Assembly (NCBI GenBank): GCA_947631855.1 | Contig: CANRMX010000003.1 | Span: 74,728-116,788 of the forward strand | DNA from: an uncultured Clostridia bacterium | Lineage (GTDB): Bacteria; Bacillota; Clostridia; Oscillospirales; Acutalibacteraceae | Reading direction: 5' to 3' | DNA: 42,061 nt | In this document: in pieces, positions 9,343-16,260 of the stretch | Position numbering within the stretch: position 1 is the stretch's first letter | How the letters are laid out: every line of letters begins with the position of its first letter | Position numbers and translations under genes: made by a program | The notes under the pieces: generated by a model | What the model saw: only the letters and a program-made list of their open reading frames with translations | Database searches by the model: none | Told to the model about the DNA's origin: nothing

Positions 9343-9840
9343 TTATAATTCTTCGTCTTCGTCCTCGGCCACGGCGTGGATCGCGGAGCAGTCCTTCTTC
9401 TGGACCGTCAGCGTACTGCCGTCCTCCAGCGCCAGGGAGACCTCCGCGCCCTCGCCGCCGGGGGCAAGGGTGCCGGTGAATTCCCGCCCGGCCTCGGTGG
9501 GGCGGATCAGCCGGATGTGCACCGGCCGGCCGGCGTAGGCCGTGAAGTGCTCCGGCCGGGTGAGCTTGCGCTCCAGCCCCGGAGAGGACACCTCCAGCAT
9601 ATATTCCTGGGGCACCGGGTCTTCCTCGTCCAGCACTGGGTCGATGGCGTGGGTCATCTCCACACAGTCGTCGATGGACACCCCGCCCTCTTTGTCGATG
9701 AGGATCCGCAAAAACCAGTCCGCGCCTTCCTTCATGTACTGTACGTCCCACAGGGTCAGTCCCAGCCCTTGGGCCAGGGGTTCCGCCAGCTCCCATACGC
9801 GGGCGGAGACGTTTCCTTTTTTTCCGGATTTTTGGGGCAT
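9343..9840 (-). CDS. rimP: ribosome maturation factor RimP
   Basis: Needed for 30S subunit assembly. The 165-residue protein runs from ATG 9840 (MPQKSGKKGNVSARVWELAE) and has the family motifs LGLTLWDVQY, LRILIDKEGGVSIDDC, and YMLEVSSPGLERKL (YxLEVSSPGxxRxL). The tail is acidic (AVAEDEDEEL). A much longer frame reaching 10329 is open in the same phase, but it would run backwards through the promoter and into spoVT. The 9840 start has a GGAAGGGAG site and matches the family. First gene of the nusA-infB operon. Confidence 0.95.
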   Translation of the reverse strand: MPQKSGKKGNVSARVWELAEPLAQGLGLTLWDVQYMKEGADWFLRILIDKEGGVSIDDCVEMTHAIDPVLDEEDPVPQEYMLEVSSPGLERKLTRPEHFTAYAGRPVHIRLIRPTEAGREFTGTLAPGGEGAEVSLALEDGSTLTVQKKDCSAIHAVAEDEDEEL

Positions 9841-9909
9841 ATTCTCTCCCTTCCTCCGACCTGTCCGGCGCCTTTTCGGCCCCGGTGATCGGTAAAGCCG
9901 GGTTGCGCT

Positions 9910-9942
9910 AAAGTGGGTGCAGCGTTTTGCTGCACCCACTTT
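9910..9942 (-). other. 14-bp hairpin at the 5' end of the rimP-operon mRNA
   Basis: A perfect 14-bp stem (AAAGTGGGTGCAGC with its complement, 5-nt loop) begins about 12 nt after the predicted transcription start. It is not followed by a T-run on either strand, so it is not a plain terminator. Likely roles are 5'-end protection of the mRNA or binding of a regulator. No known leader family was recognised. Confidence 0.6.
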
Positions 9943-9960
9943 CATCCCTATACTATGGCG

Positions 9961-9989
9961 ATTATAGCACTGTTCCCACGGAAAATCAA
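9961..9989 (-). promoter_or_regulatory. strong sigma-A promoter of the rimP-nusA-infB operon
   Basis: On the minus strand: -35 TTGATT (9984-9989), 17-bp spacer, and extended -10 TGCTATAAT (core 9961-9966). Predicted start near 9954, leaving a ~113-nt leader before rimP. Confidence 0.85.
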
Positions 9990-10016
9990 GGGTTTTTCTG
10001 CAAATCTTCCCGTTTT

Positions 10017-10556
10017 TTATGCTTCCAGCTGCCGGGAAAGGAACATGGCCGCCGCTTTCACGCTTTCCGCCGCCTCGCTGCTGAGCTTGGGCGGGGATTT
10101 CTCCCCCTTGAGCAGCACCACGCCGCCCATCACGTCTCCCACCGAGATCACCGGGAAAACCGCCAGCGCCGCCGCCGGCACGTCCTTGCAGGCCAGCACG
10201 GTGCCCTCGCCGTCGGTGATGAAGTTCCGCCGGGAGCGGAGCAGCTCGTCCAGCTGGGGCGCGATGCCCTTGTGCAGCAGGTCTTTCTTGGCGCTGCCCG
10301 CCACCGCGATGATCTGTTCCGTATCGCACACCGCCGCCCCGTGGCCGGTGAGGCTCACCAGCGCCTCGGCATAGGCCTGGGCCAGCTGGGACATCTCCCC
10401 CACGGGAGAATACTTTTTCAGGATCACCTCGCCGGACACGTCGGTGAAGATCTCCATGGGCATCCCTTCCCGAATTTTGAGGGTGCGGCGGATCTCCTTG
10501 GGGATCACCACCCGCCCCAGATCGTCGATCCTCCGCACGATCCCTGTCGCTTTCAT
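10017..10556 (-). CDS. spoVT: stage V sporulation transcription regulator SpoVT
   Basis: AbrB-family DNA-binding regulator that acts in the forespore late in sporulation. From ATG 10556 it has 179 residues, matching SpoVT (about 178). The N-terminal swapped-hairpin domain MKATGIVRRIDDLGRVVIPK...IREGMPMEIF is nearly canonical. The remainder is a GAF-like domain (about residues 55-178), ending SVKAAAMFLSRQLEA, which separates SpoVT from short AbrB/Abh proteins. The start has a GAGGT site 7 nt away; a longer in-frame start at 10613 lacks one. It is upstream of the rimP operon and separated from it by a promoter. Its presence is the main sign that the organism forms spores. Confidence 0.93.
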   Translation of the reverse strand: MKATGIVRRIDDLGRVVIPKEIRRTLKIREGMPMEIFTDVSGEVILKKYSPVGEMSQLAQAYAEALVSLTGHGAAVCDTEQIIAVAGSAKKDLLHKGIAPQLDELLRSRRNFITDGEGTVLACKDVPAAALAVFPVISVGDVMGGVVLLKGEKSPPKLSSEAAESVKAAAMFLSRQLEA

Positions 10557-10630
10557 ACGATTACCTCTTTCCTGTGTATTGATTTGGCCGCTGCAGCCGA
10601 AAAGTGTTTGCAAATTCGCTTGCGTGAGGT

Positions 10631-10659
10631 TAGTATTCGCCGGGAAACCGGGTTTATCC
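10631..10659 (-). promoter_or_regulatory. possible sigma-G-type promoter of spoVT
   Basis: On the minus strand, GGATA (10655-10659) and AATACTA (10631-10637) are separated by 17 bp, close to the forespore sigma-G pattern (GHATR, then CATnnTA), with one deviation in each box. It lies ~75 bp ahead of spoVT, a known sigma-G target in Bacillus. No good sigma-A promoter was seen in the same gap. Tentative. Confidence 0.35.
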
Positions 10660-10677
10660 TTTTTCGATTGATTTTTG

Positions 10678-10935
10678 CAGGCTGAGCCTGCACGCGCTTC
10701 GCGTTTCGCACGCTTTAGAGCGTGCTGGTGCGATTGAGAAACAACTCGGCCGGTCGCGGAACTTTTTGCCTGCTGGCCGAGGGTGCGTTGCTGTTTGTGC
10801 TCACTTTTGGGCGCGACCCAACGGACAGAGAAAAGTCCCTCCCCAATGGGGAGGGACGATTGCTATTGAGATTCACAGCCAATCGGTGCAGACATAGCAC
10901 ACCTTCGTCCTGCACGTAATTGATTCCGCGACCGG
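10678..10935. repeat. intergenic repeat block: direct and inverted copies of a GGTCGCG...CGCGACC element
   Basis: This 450-bp gene-free stretch (10557-11006) holds several repeats. At 10678-10692 is the palindrome GCAGGC-TGA-GCCTGC. At about 10703-10720 is GCACGCT-TTAG-AGCGTGC. At 10752-10818 is a 67-bp element ending in the inverted repeat GGTCGCG/CGCGACC. A partial copy lies inverted at about 10875-10935. The terminator at 10831-10857 sits between the two copies. Near-identical sequence occurs in the array at 33.2-33.7 kb. No coding potential is convincing here. Confidence 0.75.
10831..10857 (-). terminator. terminator of the ABC export operon
   Basis: A 10-bp perfect stem (GTCCCTCCCC with its complement, 3-nt loop) at 10835-10857 is followed on the minus strand by TTTTCTCT. 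It lies 150 bp downstream of the DUF4340 gene. A further hairpin, AACGGCG-TCA-CGCCGTT (10990-11006), starts at that gene's stop codon. Confidence 0.7.
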
Positions 10936-11006
10936 GCACTTGTTTCCAGCACTCACAAGCGCACGCAAACGTGCGCGTCACGCGTCGCGAAAACGGCGTC
11001 ACGCCG

Positions 11007-12482
11007 TTAGAAGAGGCTGGGAAGGTCTTCGCCGTTGAGGAGGGCGTCCAGATAGCGGACGACCTTGTCCACGTCGGCGGTGCGCATCTGGCCGTTGTAG
11101 TCGCCGTTGAGCAGGGCCGCGTAGCGGTCGGTACCGGCCTCACAGAACAGCACCTCGTCCGGGGCGGTGTTGTCGAAATACTCATAGCGGAGGCTGAGCA
11201 CCACGGCCTTTTCGTCATACTCCGTCTGCTCGGAGTTCAGCGCCGGGATGGCCATGGCCTGGCTGTAGAAATGCCGGTATTCGTCGGCGTCGATCTCCCC
11301 GCCGCCCTCCTCGGTGACGGCCAGATCGTAATTGGTCGTCGTTTCGGTGGAGGTCTCCTCGTTGACGGTGCGGGTGACATCGAACACATGGGTCTTGCCG
11401 TTGGCCGTCACCGTCAGGCGCTGCACGTTGTCCGCCTGGGCCACCATCACGTAGCTCATGCGCAGGGCGCCCAAAGACTGCTCCGCCCAGCAGGCCACGG
11501 TGTCCTTTGCCACCTGGTAGATCACGTCGTTGTTGTCGCACAGCAGATTCCGGTACCCGTCCGCCGCCGCGCTCACCGCCAGGGTGTGGGTCTGGCCGTT
11601 GAGGGTGAATTCCACCTGGGCAAAGGGCTCGTCCAGGCCGTATTCCGCCAGCAGCTCGTCGGTGATCCCCACCGCCATGACCTTGCTGGCCGTCAGGGAT
11701 TTCATCCCGTCGATCATTTCCAGGAAGGCCGTGTTGCCCGATTCCGCAGACACCGGCTCGGTGATGCGGTACTCGCTGAGCATCCCCTCGTCCCACTTCA
11801 CGGTGATGGGCTCCGGGAAATTGGTGCCGGTGAAGCGGATGGAGCTCATGAGATCATAGGCGGTGGCTCCGGCGGCCTGCTGCTCCTCGCTGAGCACCCG
11901 GTCGGAAATGGTATACAGAGAGGTGCTGATAAAGGCCGTGGGCGCTCCGTACAGCAGGCTGGACACCCCGGAAAGGATGTACACCTTGCCGTCTTTGAGC
12001 ACATACCGGCCGGAAGTCTCCGCGGCCTCGTTGCCCAGCACCAGCGTGTCCCCAGTGCCGTCGGTGTAGGTGATCTCCACCTCCGCCGCGTCCGCGCCTT
12101 TCAGGCCGAAATCCGCCAGATTGGCGATCTCGCCCAGCTCCCGGGCGGTGGAGGCGGAGAACAGGCTCTCCGCCGCGGTGCCTATGGAGCTTTCCAGCAA
12201 GTTGTAGTCGTCATAGCCCTCCAGGGTGAAGACCACGCCGTTCGCGCCCTGCTGCCCCAGCATCCGGTATTCGCCGTTGGGATTCTTCACCAGGATGGCT
12301 TCCACATCCCCTGCGCCGTGCTGGAACAGAGCTTCCTTTTCCGGCAGGGAGGCGGTTTGGGAGGACACAGGGTCTTCCTGCGCCTCTCCGGCCTGGGGCC
12401 AGAAGGCCACGGCGGCGGCCACGCCGCCCAGCACCGCCAGCACCAGCGCCAGGATCAATAGATTCCGCAAATTCTTCTTCAT
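11007..12482 (-). CDS. DUF4340-containing lipid-bilayer-anchored protein of an ABC export operon
   Basis: 491 residues with an N-terminal anchor (about residues 7-28, LLILALVLAVLGGVAAAVAF) and the rest predicted to be outside the membrane. There is no lipobox cysteine. The body shows the DUF4340 pattern: GDVEAILVKNPNGEYRML, a tyrosine-rich YDDYNLLESSIGTAAESLFS and repeated 'LVLGNEA...GRYVLKDGKVYILS' type beta segments, with a possible second copy of the domain in the C-terminal half. In other bacteria DUF4340 proteins are encoded next to GldG-like and ABC subunits and probably serve as an extracytoplasmic partner; substrate unknown. It begins 4 bp after the GldG-like gene and is the last gene of the operon. 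Confidence 0.8.
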   Translation of the reverse strand: MKKNLRNLLILALVLAVLGGVAAAVAFWPQAGEAQEDPVSSQTASLPEKEALFQHGAGDVEAILVKNPNGEYRMLGQQGANGVVFTLEGYDDYNLLESSIGTAAESLFSASTARELGEIANLADFGLKGADAAEVEITYTDGTGDTLVLGNEAAETSGRYVLKDGKVYILSGVSSLLYGAPTAFISTSLYTISDRVLSEEQQAAGATAYDLMSSIRFTGTNFPEPITVKWDEGMLSEYRITEPVSAESGNTAFLEMIDGMKSLTASKVMAVGITDELLAEYGLDEPFAQVEFTLNGQTHTLAVSAAADGYRNLLCDNNDVIYQVAKDTVACWAEQSLGALRMSYVMVAQADNVQRLTVTANGKTHVFDVTRTVNEETSTETTTNYDLAVTEEGGGEIDADEYRHFYSQAMAIPALNSEQTEYDEKAVVLSLRYEYFDNTAPDEVLFCEAGTDRYAALLNGDYNGQMRTADVDKVVRYLDALLNGEDLPSLF

Positions 12483-12486
12483 AGGC

Positions 12487-14304
12487 TTACAGGTGCCTCC
12501 TCTTGAGGAAGATCACCAGACCCACGATGAGGATCACCACAGGCAGGCCGATGGTGAACACGCCCAGGCCCAGCAGGGTGATGGTCTGGGCCGACATGCT
12601 GATGTCCATGGTGTTGGTCTGCACGGGATTGGAATACACCGTGACGGAGCTGCCGCCGGTGCCCGTGCCGTAGCGCATCAGGTCGGTGAGATACTGACCG
12701 TTGTCAAAGGCGGAGGTATTCACCAGGTTGTCGATAAATACATAGGAGGAGCCGAACACGAACAGGTTCCGCCGGTAGTCTTCGCCGTCCAGCTGGACGT
12801 ATTTGATGGAGACCGTGGCGGTGGTCTGCACGCCGGTGCTGGGGTTTTCCTTCTCCGCCTCGGTCATGTCGTCGGTGACCACATAGCCCGTGTCGGCGGT
12901 CTGCCACAGCCACTGGGCGCCGATATCGCCCACGCCGGAGAACAGCACCGTCAGCGGCGAGCTGTAGGGTGCGGTGAGCAGGCTATAGGAGCCGTCCATC
13001 ACGTCCGTGTTGGGGTTCATCAGCACGAAGGCCTCGTCGTAGCTGGCCTGGCGGCTGTCGTCACTTTCATACACCATGCCGGGCTCCACCCGCACGCCCC
13101 ATTCCTCCAGGAAACGGGCCAGATTGGGCAGCTCGCCCTGCTGGGGATGGCAGGTGACGATCAGGTTCAGGTTGTCCTTGCGCTCCTCGTCGTCCATATA
13201 GGCGCGGATCTTCTCCAGCTCGCCCTCGGAGTAATCGTTGGTGGGGGTGGGCAGCATCAGGATCTGGGTGTTCTCGGGCAGCTCCTCGGTGAGGATGTTG
13301 AAGGTGGTCACCTCATAATTCTGCCGCTCCATCAGGGTGGTGAAGTCGTTAAGGCTGCCGTCCAGCATATCCCCATGGCCCAGGGCGATGGCCACCACCG
13401 GCACCTTGTCCATGTTCGCGATCTCCATCGCGCCGGCCAGCGAACTGTCCACGTTGGTGTAGGTGCGGATCTGGCCGGTGGAGCTGTCCTGGGTCATGTC
13501 GAACAGGTCGTCGGGCCGCAGCACCTTGTGGCGCTTATCGGTCTCCACCAGCACGCAGCCGCTGGTGAGGGATTCATCCGCATACTTGGAGATGAAATCG
13601 GGATTGAGGTCGGGGTCCACGAATTCCATGGAGATGAGGGGATTGCACTCCACCAGCCGCTCCGCCAGGTTGGCCACCTGGCTGAATTCCAGCCCGTAAC
13701 TGCTGTACAGCTGGTCTTTGCGGTAGGCGTCCTCAGAGCCGATGAGGTAGATGCGCGTTTCGTTCTGCACGCCCTCGGCCACGGTCTGCGCCTGTTCGGA
13801 AAGGGTGTTGAAGCCCTGGGCGGTCATGTCGATATTCATGGAGGGGAAGCGGTCGGTGAGCAGGCTCACCAGGATGTTGATCACCACCACCACGGCCACG
13901 AAGATCACGGTGAGCAGGGTGGCCATGCCGCCCCGCTTGAACTTCTCCGTGCGCAGCAATCTCATGATCGACTTCTTCTTACTTTGGCCCGCAGTCGCTG
14001 CGGTATCGGCAGCCTGAGGCTGTTCACTTGGCTTACCGATAGTTTCTTCTTTTTCGCCCGTCTCGCTCCCGGCAGCCTGAGGCTGCGCGCTCTTGACTTG
14101 ACCAACAGTTTCTGTGTTGTCGCCCGACTGGCTCCCGTCAGCCTGAGCGCCCTGAGGGCGTTCACTTGGCTTATCGGTAGTTTCTTCTTTTTCGCCTGTC
14201 TGGCCGGTGGGTTGCTCGACGGCCTCTGCGGGCTCTTCCGTCTGGCCCTCGGGCCGGGTATTGGGCTCGTTCTCCTGCTCGGGCAGGTCGTTATAGTAAT
14301 CCAT
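12487..14304 (-). CDS. GldG-like ABC transporter auxiliary protein with a repeat-bearing cytoplasmic tail
   Basis: 605 residues. A disordered N-terminal tail (1 to about 110) carries three in-frame repeat units rich in KPSE-PQ and GEKEET (about residues 33-100). A first membrane span (about 127-150) is followed by a large external domain of the GldG/ABC-type uncharacterised family (NTLSEQAQTVAEGVQNETRIYLIGS, VVAIALGHGD, NYEVTTFNI, ILMLPTPTNDYSEGELEKI), and a second span lies near the C-terminus (about 577-601) before KRRHL. The ATG at 14304 has a perfect AGGAGGTG site. In Bacteroidetes GldG is needed for gliding, but in Firmicutes homologues are simply part of an ABC exporter of unknown cargo. 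The N-terminal tail is the unusual feature. Confidence 0.82.
   Translation of the reverse strand: MDYYNDLPEQENEPNTRPEGQTEEPAEAVEQPTGQTGEKEETTDKPSERPQGAQADGSQSGDNTETVGQVKSAQPQAAGSETGEKEETIGKPSEQPQAADTAATAGQSKKKSIMRLLRTEKFKRGGMATLLTVIFVAVVVVINILVSLLTDRFPSMNIDMTAQGFNTLSEQAQTVAEGVQNETRIYLIGSEDAYRKDQLYSSYGLEFSQVANLAERLVECNPLISMEFVDPDLNPDFISKYADESLTSGCVLVETDKRHKVLRPDDLFDMTQDSSTGQIRTYTNVDSSLAGAMEIANMDKVPVVAIALGHGDMLDGSLNDFTTLMERQNYEVTTFNILTEELPENTQILMLPTPTNDYSEGELEKIRAYMDDEERKDNLNLIVTCHPQQGELPNLARFLEEWGVRVEPGMVYESDDSRQASYDEAFVLMNPNTDVMDGSYSLLTAPYSSPLTVLFSGVGDIGAQWLWQTADTGYVVTDDMTEAEKENPSTGVQTTATVSIKYVQLDGEDYRRNLFVFGSSYVFIDNLVNTSAFDNGQYLTDLMRYGTGTGGSSVTVYSNPVQTNTMDISMSAQTITLLGLGVFTIGLPVVILIVGLVIFLKRRHL
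14005..14208 (-). repeat. in-frame repeat in the GldG-like gene, related to the infB repeat
   Basis: Three units with the AGTTTCT landmark at 14041, 14107 and 14179 (spacings 66 and 72 bp, both multiples of 3). They share with infB the segments TTCACTTGGCTT, TTTTTCGCCCGTCTxGCTCCC and the palindromes AGCCTGAGGCT and GCCCTGAGGGC. Encoded consensus is about GSxTGEKEETxxKPSEQPQA. Confidence 0.82.
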
Positions 14305-14319
14305 CTTTGCACCTCCTAA

Positions 14320-15024
14320 TTAGTTCCAACGGCGGCTTTCCAGCCGGCGCGCGGTCAGGAAGACAAACACGGCCATGACGCTGAGGAAAAACACGGTGCT
14401 GGAGATACTGAAAATTCCCTGGGTGAACACGTTGTACCGGGTGTTGAAGGAGATCCATCCCACCACCGCGTGGAACACCGCGTTGCTGGTGACAGAGGCC
14501 AGGTTGTCGATATACATCAGCGCCACCGCCACCACAAAGGTGCCGATCGCCGCGATGATCTGGCTGATGGTCAGGCTGGAGATGAACACCCCGATGGAGA
14601 TCATTGCGCCGCCATACAGCACGGTGCCCAGATAGTATCCGATGATCTCGCCCCAGGGCGGGCTGGAAAAGAAGGAGATGGCCACCGCCGGCAGCAGGGC
14701 CAGGGTGGAGGCCAGCACGAACACCGTCAGGCAGGCCAGGAACTTCCCCAGCACGATGGACGCCACGCCCACCGGCGCGGTGAGCAGAGCCTGATCGGTC
14801 TTGTTTTTCTGGTCATCCGTCATACTGCGCATGGTGATGATGGGGATGATCATCATGCTGAAAGAGAACATGGTGCTGTAGATCCAGCTGATCATGCCCG
14901 TGGAGCCCACGGCCATCACCTGGAAATAGAAAAATCCGTACAGGGCCAGCAGCACGGCCACGCACACGTAGCCCACCGGCGAATTGAAAAAGGAGCGCAG
15001 CTCCCGTTTATAGATCGCTCTCAT
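14320..15024 (-). CDS. ABC transporter permease, GldF-like (ABC-2 family)
   Basis: 234 residues with six predicted membrane spans typical of single ABC-2 export permeases: about 17-37, 48-66, 95-118, 125-150 (YYLGTVLYGGAMISIGVFISS), 152-170 and 205-225. It begins MRAIYKRELRSFFNSPVGYV, the usual GldF/NatB-like opening. The motif SMTDDQKNKTDQALLTAP matches the conserved cytoplasmic loop of this family. AAGGAGG precedes ATG 15024, which overlaps the stop of the ATPase gene. It is followed 15 bp later by the GldG-like gene. Confidence 0.88.
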   Translation of the reverse strand: MRAIYKRELRSFFNSPVGYVCVAVLLALYGFFYFQVMAVGSTGMISWIYSTMFSFSMMIIPIITMRSMTDDQKNKTDQALLTAPVGVASIVLGKFLACLTVFVLASTLALLPAVAISFFSSPPWGEIIGYYLGTVLYGGAMISIGVFISSLTISQIIAAIGTFVVAVALMYIDNLASVTSNAVFHAVVGWISFNTRYNVFTQGIFSISSTVFFLSVMAVFVFLTARRLESRRWN

Positions 15025-16025
15025 CGGTCTTTCCCTCCTTGAAGCAGCTCGGCATGGTCCATCTCGTCCCCATATTCCTCCGCGACCGCCGCGTTATCAG
15101 AGGTGGTCAGCTGCAGGAACAGGTCTTCCAGCGTCAGGTCCATGCTCTTCAGGGCCATCATGGGCCAGCCCCTGCGGGTCATCAGGGCGAACAGGTCCCG
15201 CCTGGGGTCGCTGTTGGGGTCGGTCTCGATGCTGATCTCGAAGACCCCCGGTTCCTTCTCGCCCAGAGAGATCACTTCCTGCACCCTGGGCAGCGCCCGG
15301 ATGGCGTGCACCATCTCCCGCTCGGGGCCCTCGGCCCGAAGCAGCAGCCGGTGATCCTTGGAGAGATCGTGGGACAGGGTGTCGGTGGCGCCGTCGGCCA
15401 CCAGCCTGCCGTTATTGATGACGATGATCCGCTCGCACACGGCCTGCACCTCCGGCAGGATGTGGGAGCTCAAAATCACCGTGTGGTTCTTGCCCAGCCG
15501 CTTGATCAGATCCCGGATCTCGATAATCTGCTTGGGGTCCAGGCCCACGGTGGGCTCGTCCAAAATCAGCACCGGGGGATTGCCCACCAGCGCCTGCGCG
15601 ATGCCCACGCGCTGCTTATAGCCCTTGGAGAGGTTGCCCACCAGCCGGTTGTACACTTCCTCGATGCGCACCAGCTGGCAGATCTCCTGCAAATGCTTTT
15701 CCCGGGGCAGCTTCACCTTTTTCAGGTCGTACATGAAGTTCAGATATTCCTTCACCGTCATGTCCATATAGAGGGGCGGCTGCTCGGGCAGGTACCCGAT
15801 GAGCTTTTTCACTTCCAGCGGCTCGTCCAGGGTGTTCTTCCCGGACACCAGCACCTCGCCGGAGGTGGCCGACAGGTACCCGGTGATGATGTTCATCGTG
15901 GTGGATTTCCCCGCGCCGTTGGGCCCCAGGAAGCCCACGATGGTGCCTTCCTCCACTGTAAAACTCACCCGGTCCACCGCAAGATTTGTGCCGTACCGTT
16001 TTGTGAGATTTCTGACCTCGATCAT
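15021..16025 (-). CDS. ABC transporter ATP-binding protein, GldA-like
   Basis: First gene of the operon; powers export by the permease encoded next. 334 residues from ATG 16025 (MIEVRNLTKRYGTNLAVDRV). Walker A is GPNGAGKST (about residues 37-45), the Q-loop is YLPEQPPLY, the signature is LSKGYKQR, Walker B is VLILDEP, and the H-loop is ILSSH. The extra ~110 residues after the ATPase core are common in GldA/CcmA-type subunits. An AGGAGG site precedes the start. Longer in-frame starts up to 16367 would read through the promoter and are rejected. Cargo unknown. Confidence 0.92.
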   Translation of the reverse strand: MIEVRNLTKRYGTNLAVDRVSFTVEEGTIVGFLGPNGAGKSTTMNIITGYLSATSGEVLVSGKNTLDEPLEVKKLIGYLPEQPPLYMDMTVKEYLNFMYDLKKVKLPREKHLQEICQLVRIEEVYNRLVGNLSKGYKQRVGIAQALVGNPPVLILDEPTVGLDPKQIIEIRDLIKRLGKNHTVILSSHILPEVQAVCERIIVINNGRLVADGATDTLSHDLSKDHRLLLRAEGPEREMVHAIRALPRVQEVISLGEKEPGVFEISIETDPNSDPRRDLFALMTRRGWPMMALKSMDLTLEDLFLQLTTSDNAAVAEEYGDEMDHAELLQGGKDR

Positions 16026-16069
16026 TGTCGCAAATTCCTCCTGTCTTTCCGTCTTACCTCGCACCCTAC

Positions 16070-16098
16070 AATATACCGCAAAATGTTGAACTTTGCAA
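16070..16098 (-). promoter_or_regulatory. sigma-A promoter of the ABC export operon
   Basis: On the minus strand: -35 TTGCAA (16093-16098), 17-bp spacer, -10 TATATT (16070-16075). It starts transcription near 16062, ~37 nt before the ATPase ATG. The putative operator boxes begin 6 bp upstream of the -35. Confidence 0.75.
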
Positions 16099-16103
16099 GT
16101 CCT

Positions 16104-16182
16104 TTCACAGATTCTTCTGTGAATTTTGCGGGAATTGTCCTTTATGATTGATTTTACCCGGCTTCTGTGAACTTTCTGTGAA
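16104..16182. promoter_or_regulatory. cluster of TTCTGTGAA boxes between divergent promoters
   Basis: Three exact TTCTGTGAA copies on the plus strand, at 16115-16123, 16163-16171 and 16174-16182. The last two are 11 bp apart, one helical turn. An inverted TTCACAGA at 16104-16111 forms a dyad with the first copy. The cluster lies just upstream of the -35 of the ABC promoter and ~24 bp upstream of the -35 of the rightward promoter at 16206. This placement suggests a transcription factor controlling one or both operons. The regulator is not encoded in an obvious way nearby. Confidence 0.55.
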
Positions 16183-16205
16183 GGCCCGGTGAGGGGCAAA
16201 TGGTC

Positions 16206-16234
16206 TTGACGGGAAAGGGCGAAAAGCATACAAT
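16206..16234 (+). promoter_or_regulatory. sigma-A promoter of the DUF1015-like gene
   Basis: TTGACG (16206-16211), 17-bp spacer, TACAAT (16229-16234). Transcription should start near 16241. That rules against the in-frame GTG at 16240 as the start codon and favours TTG 16261. Confidence 0.75.
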
Positions 16235-16260
16235 AAGGGGTGGAAATCGAGGTGACTGCT

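Noticed and set aside
9343-10329. RimP extended to 328 codons
   Set aside because: The extension would cross the operon promoter and overlap spoVT on the same strand; RimP homology starts at 9840.
10715-11218. A 167-codon minus-strand frame through the spoVT-DUF4340 gap
   Set aside because: It reads the DUF4340 gene out of frame and then repeat DNA and a terminator; no motif.
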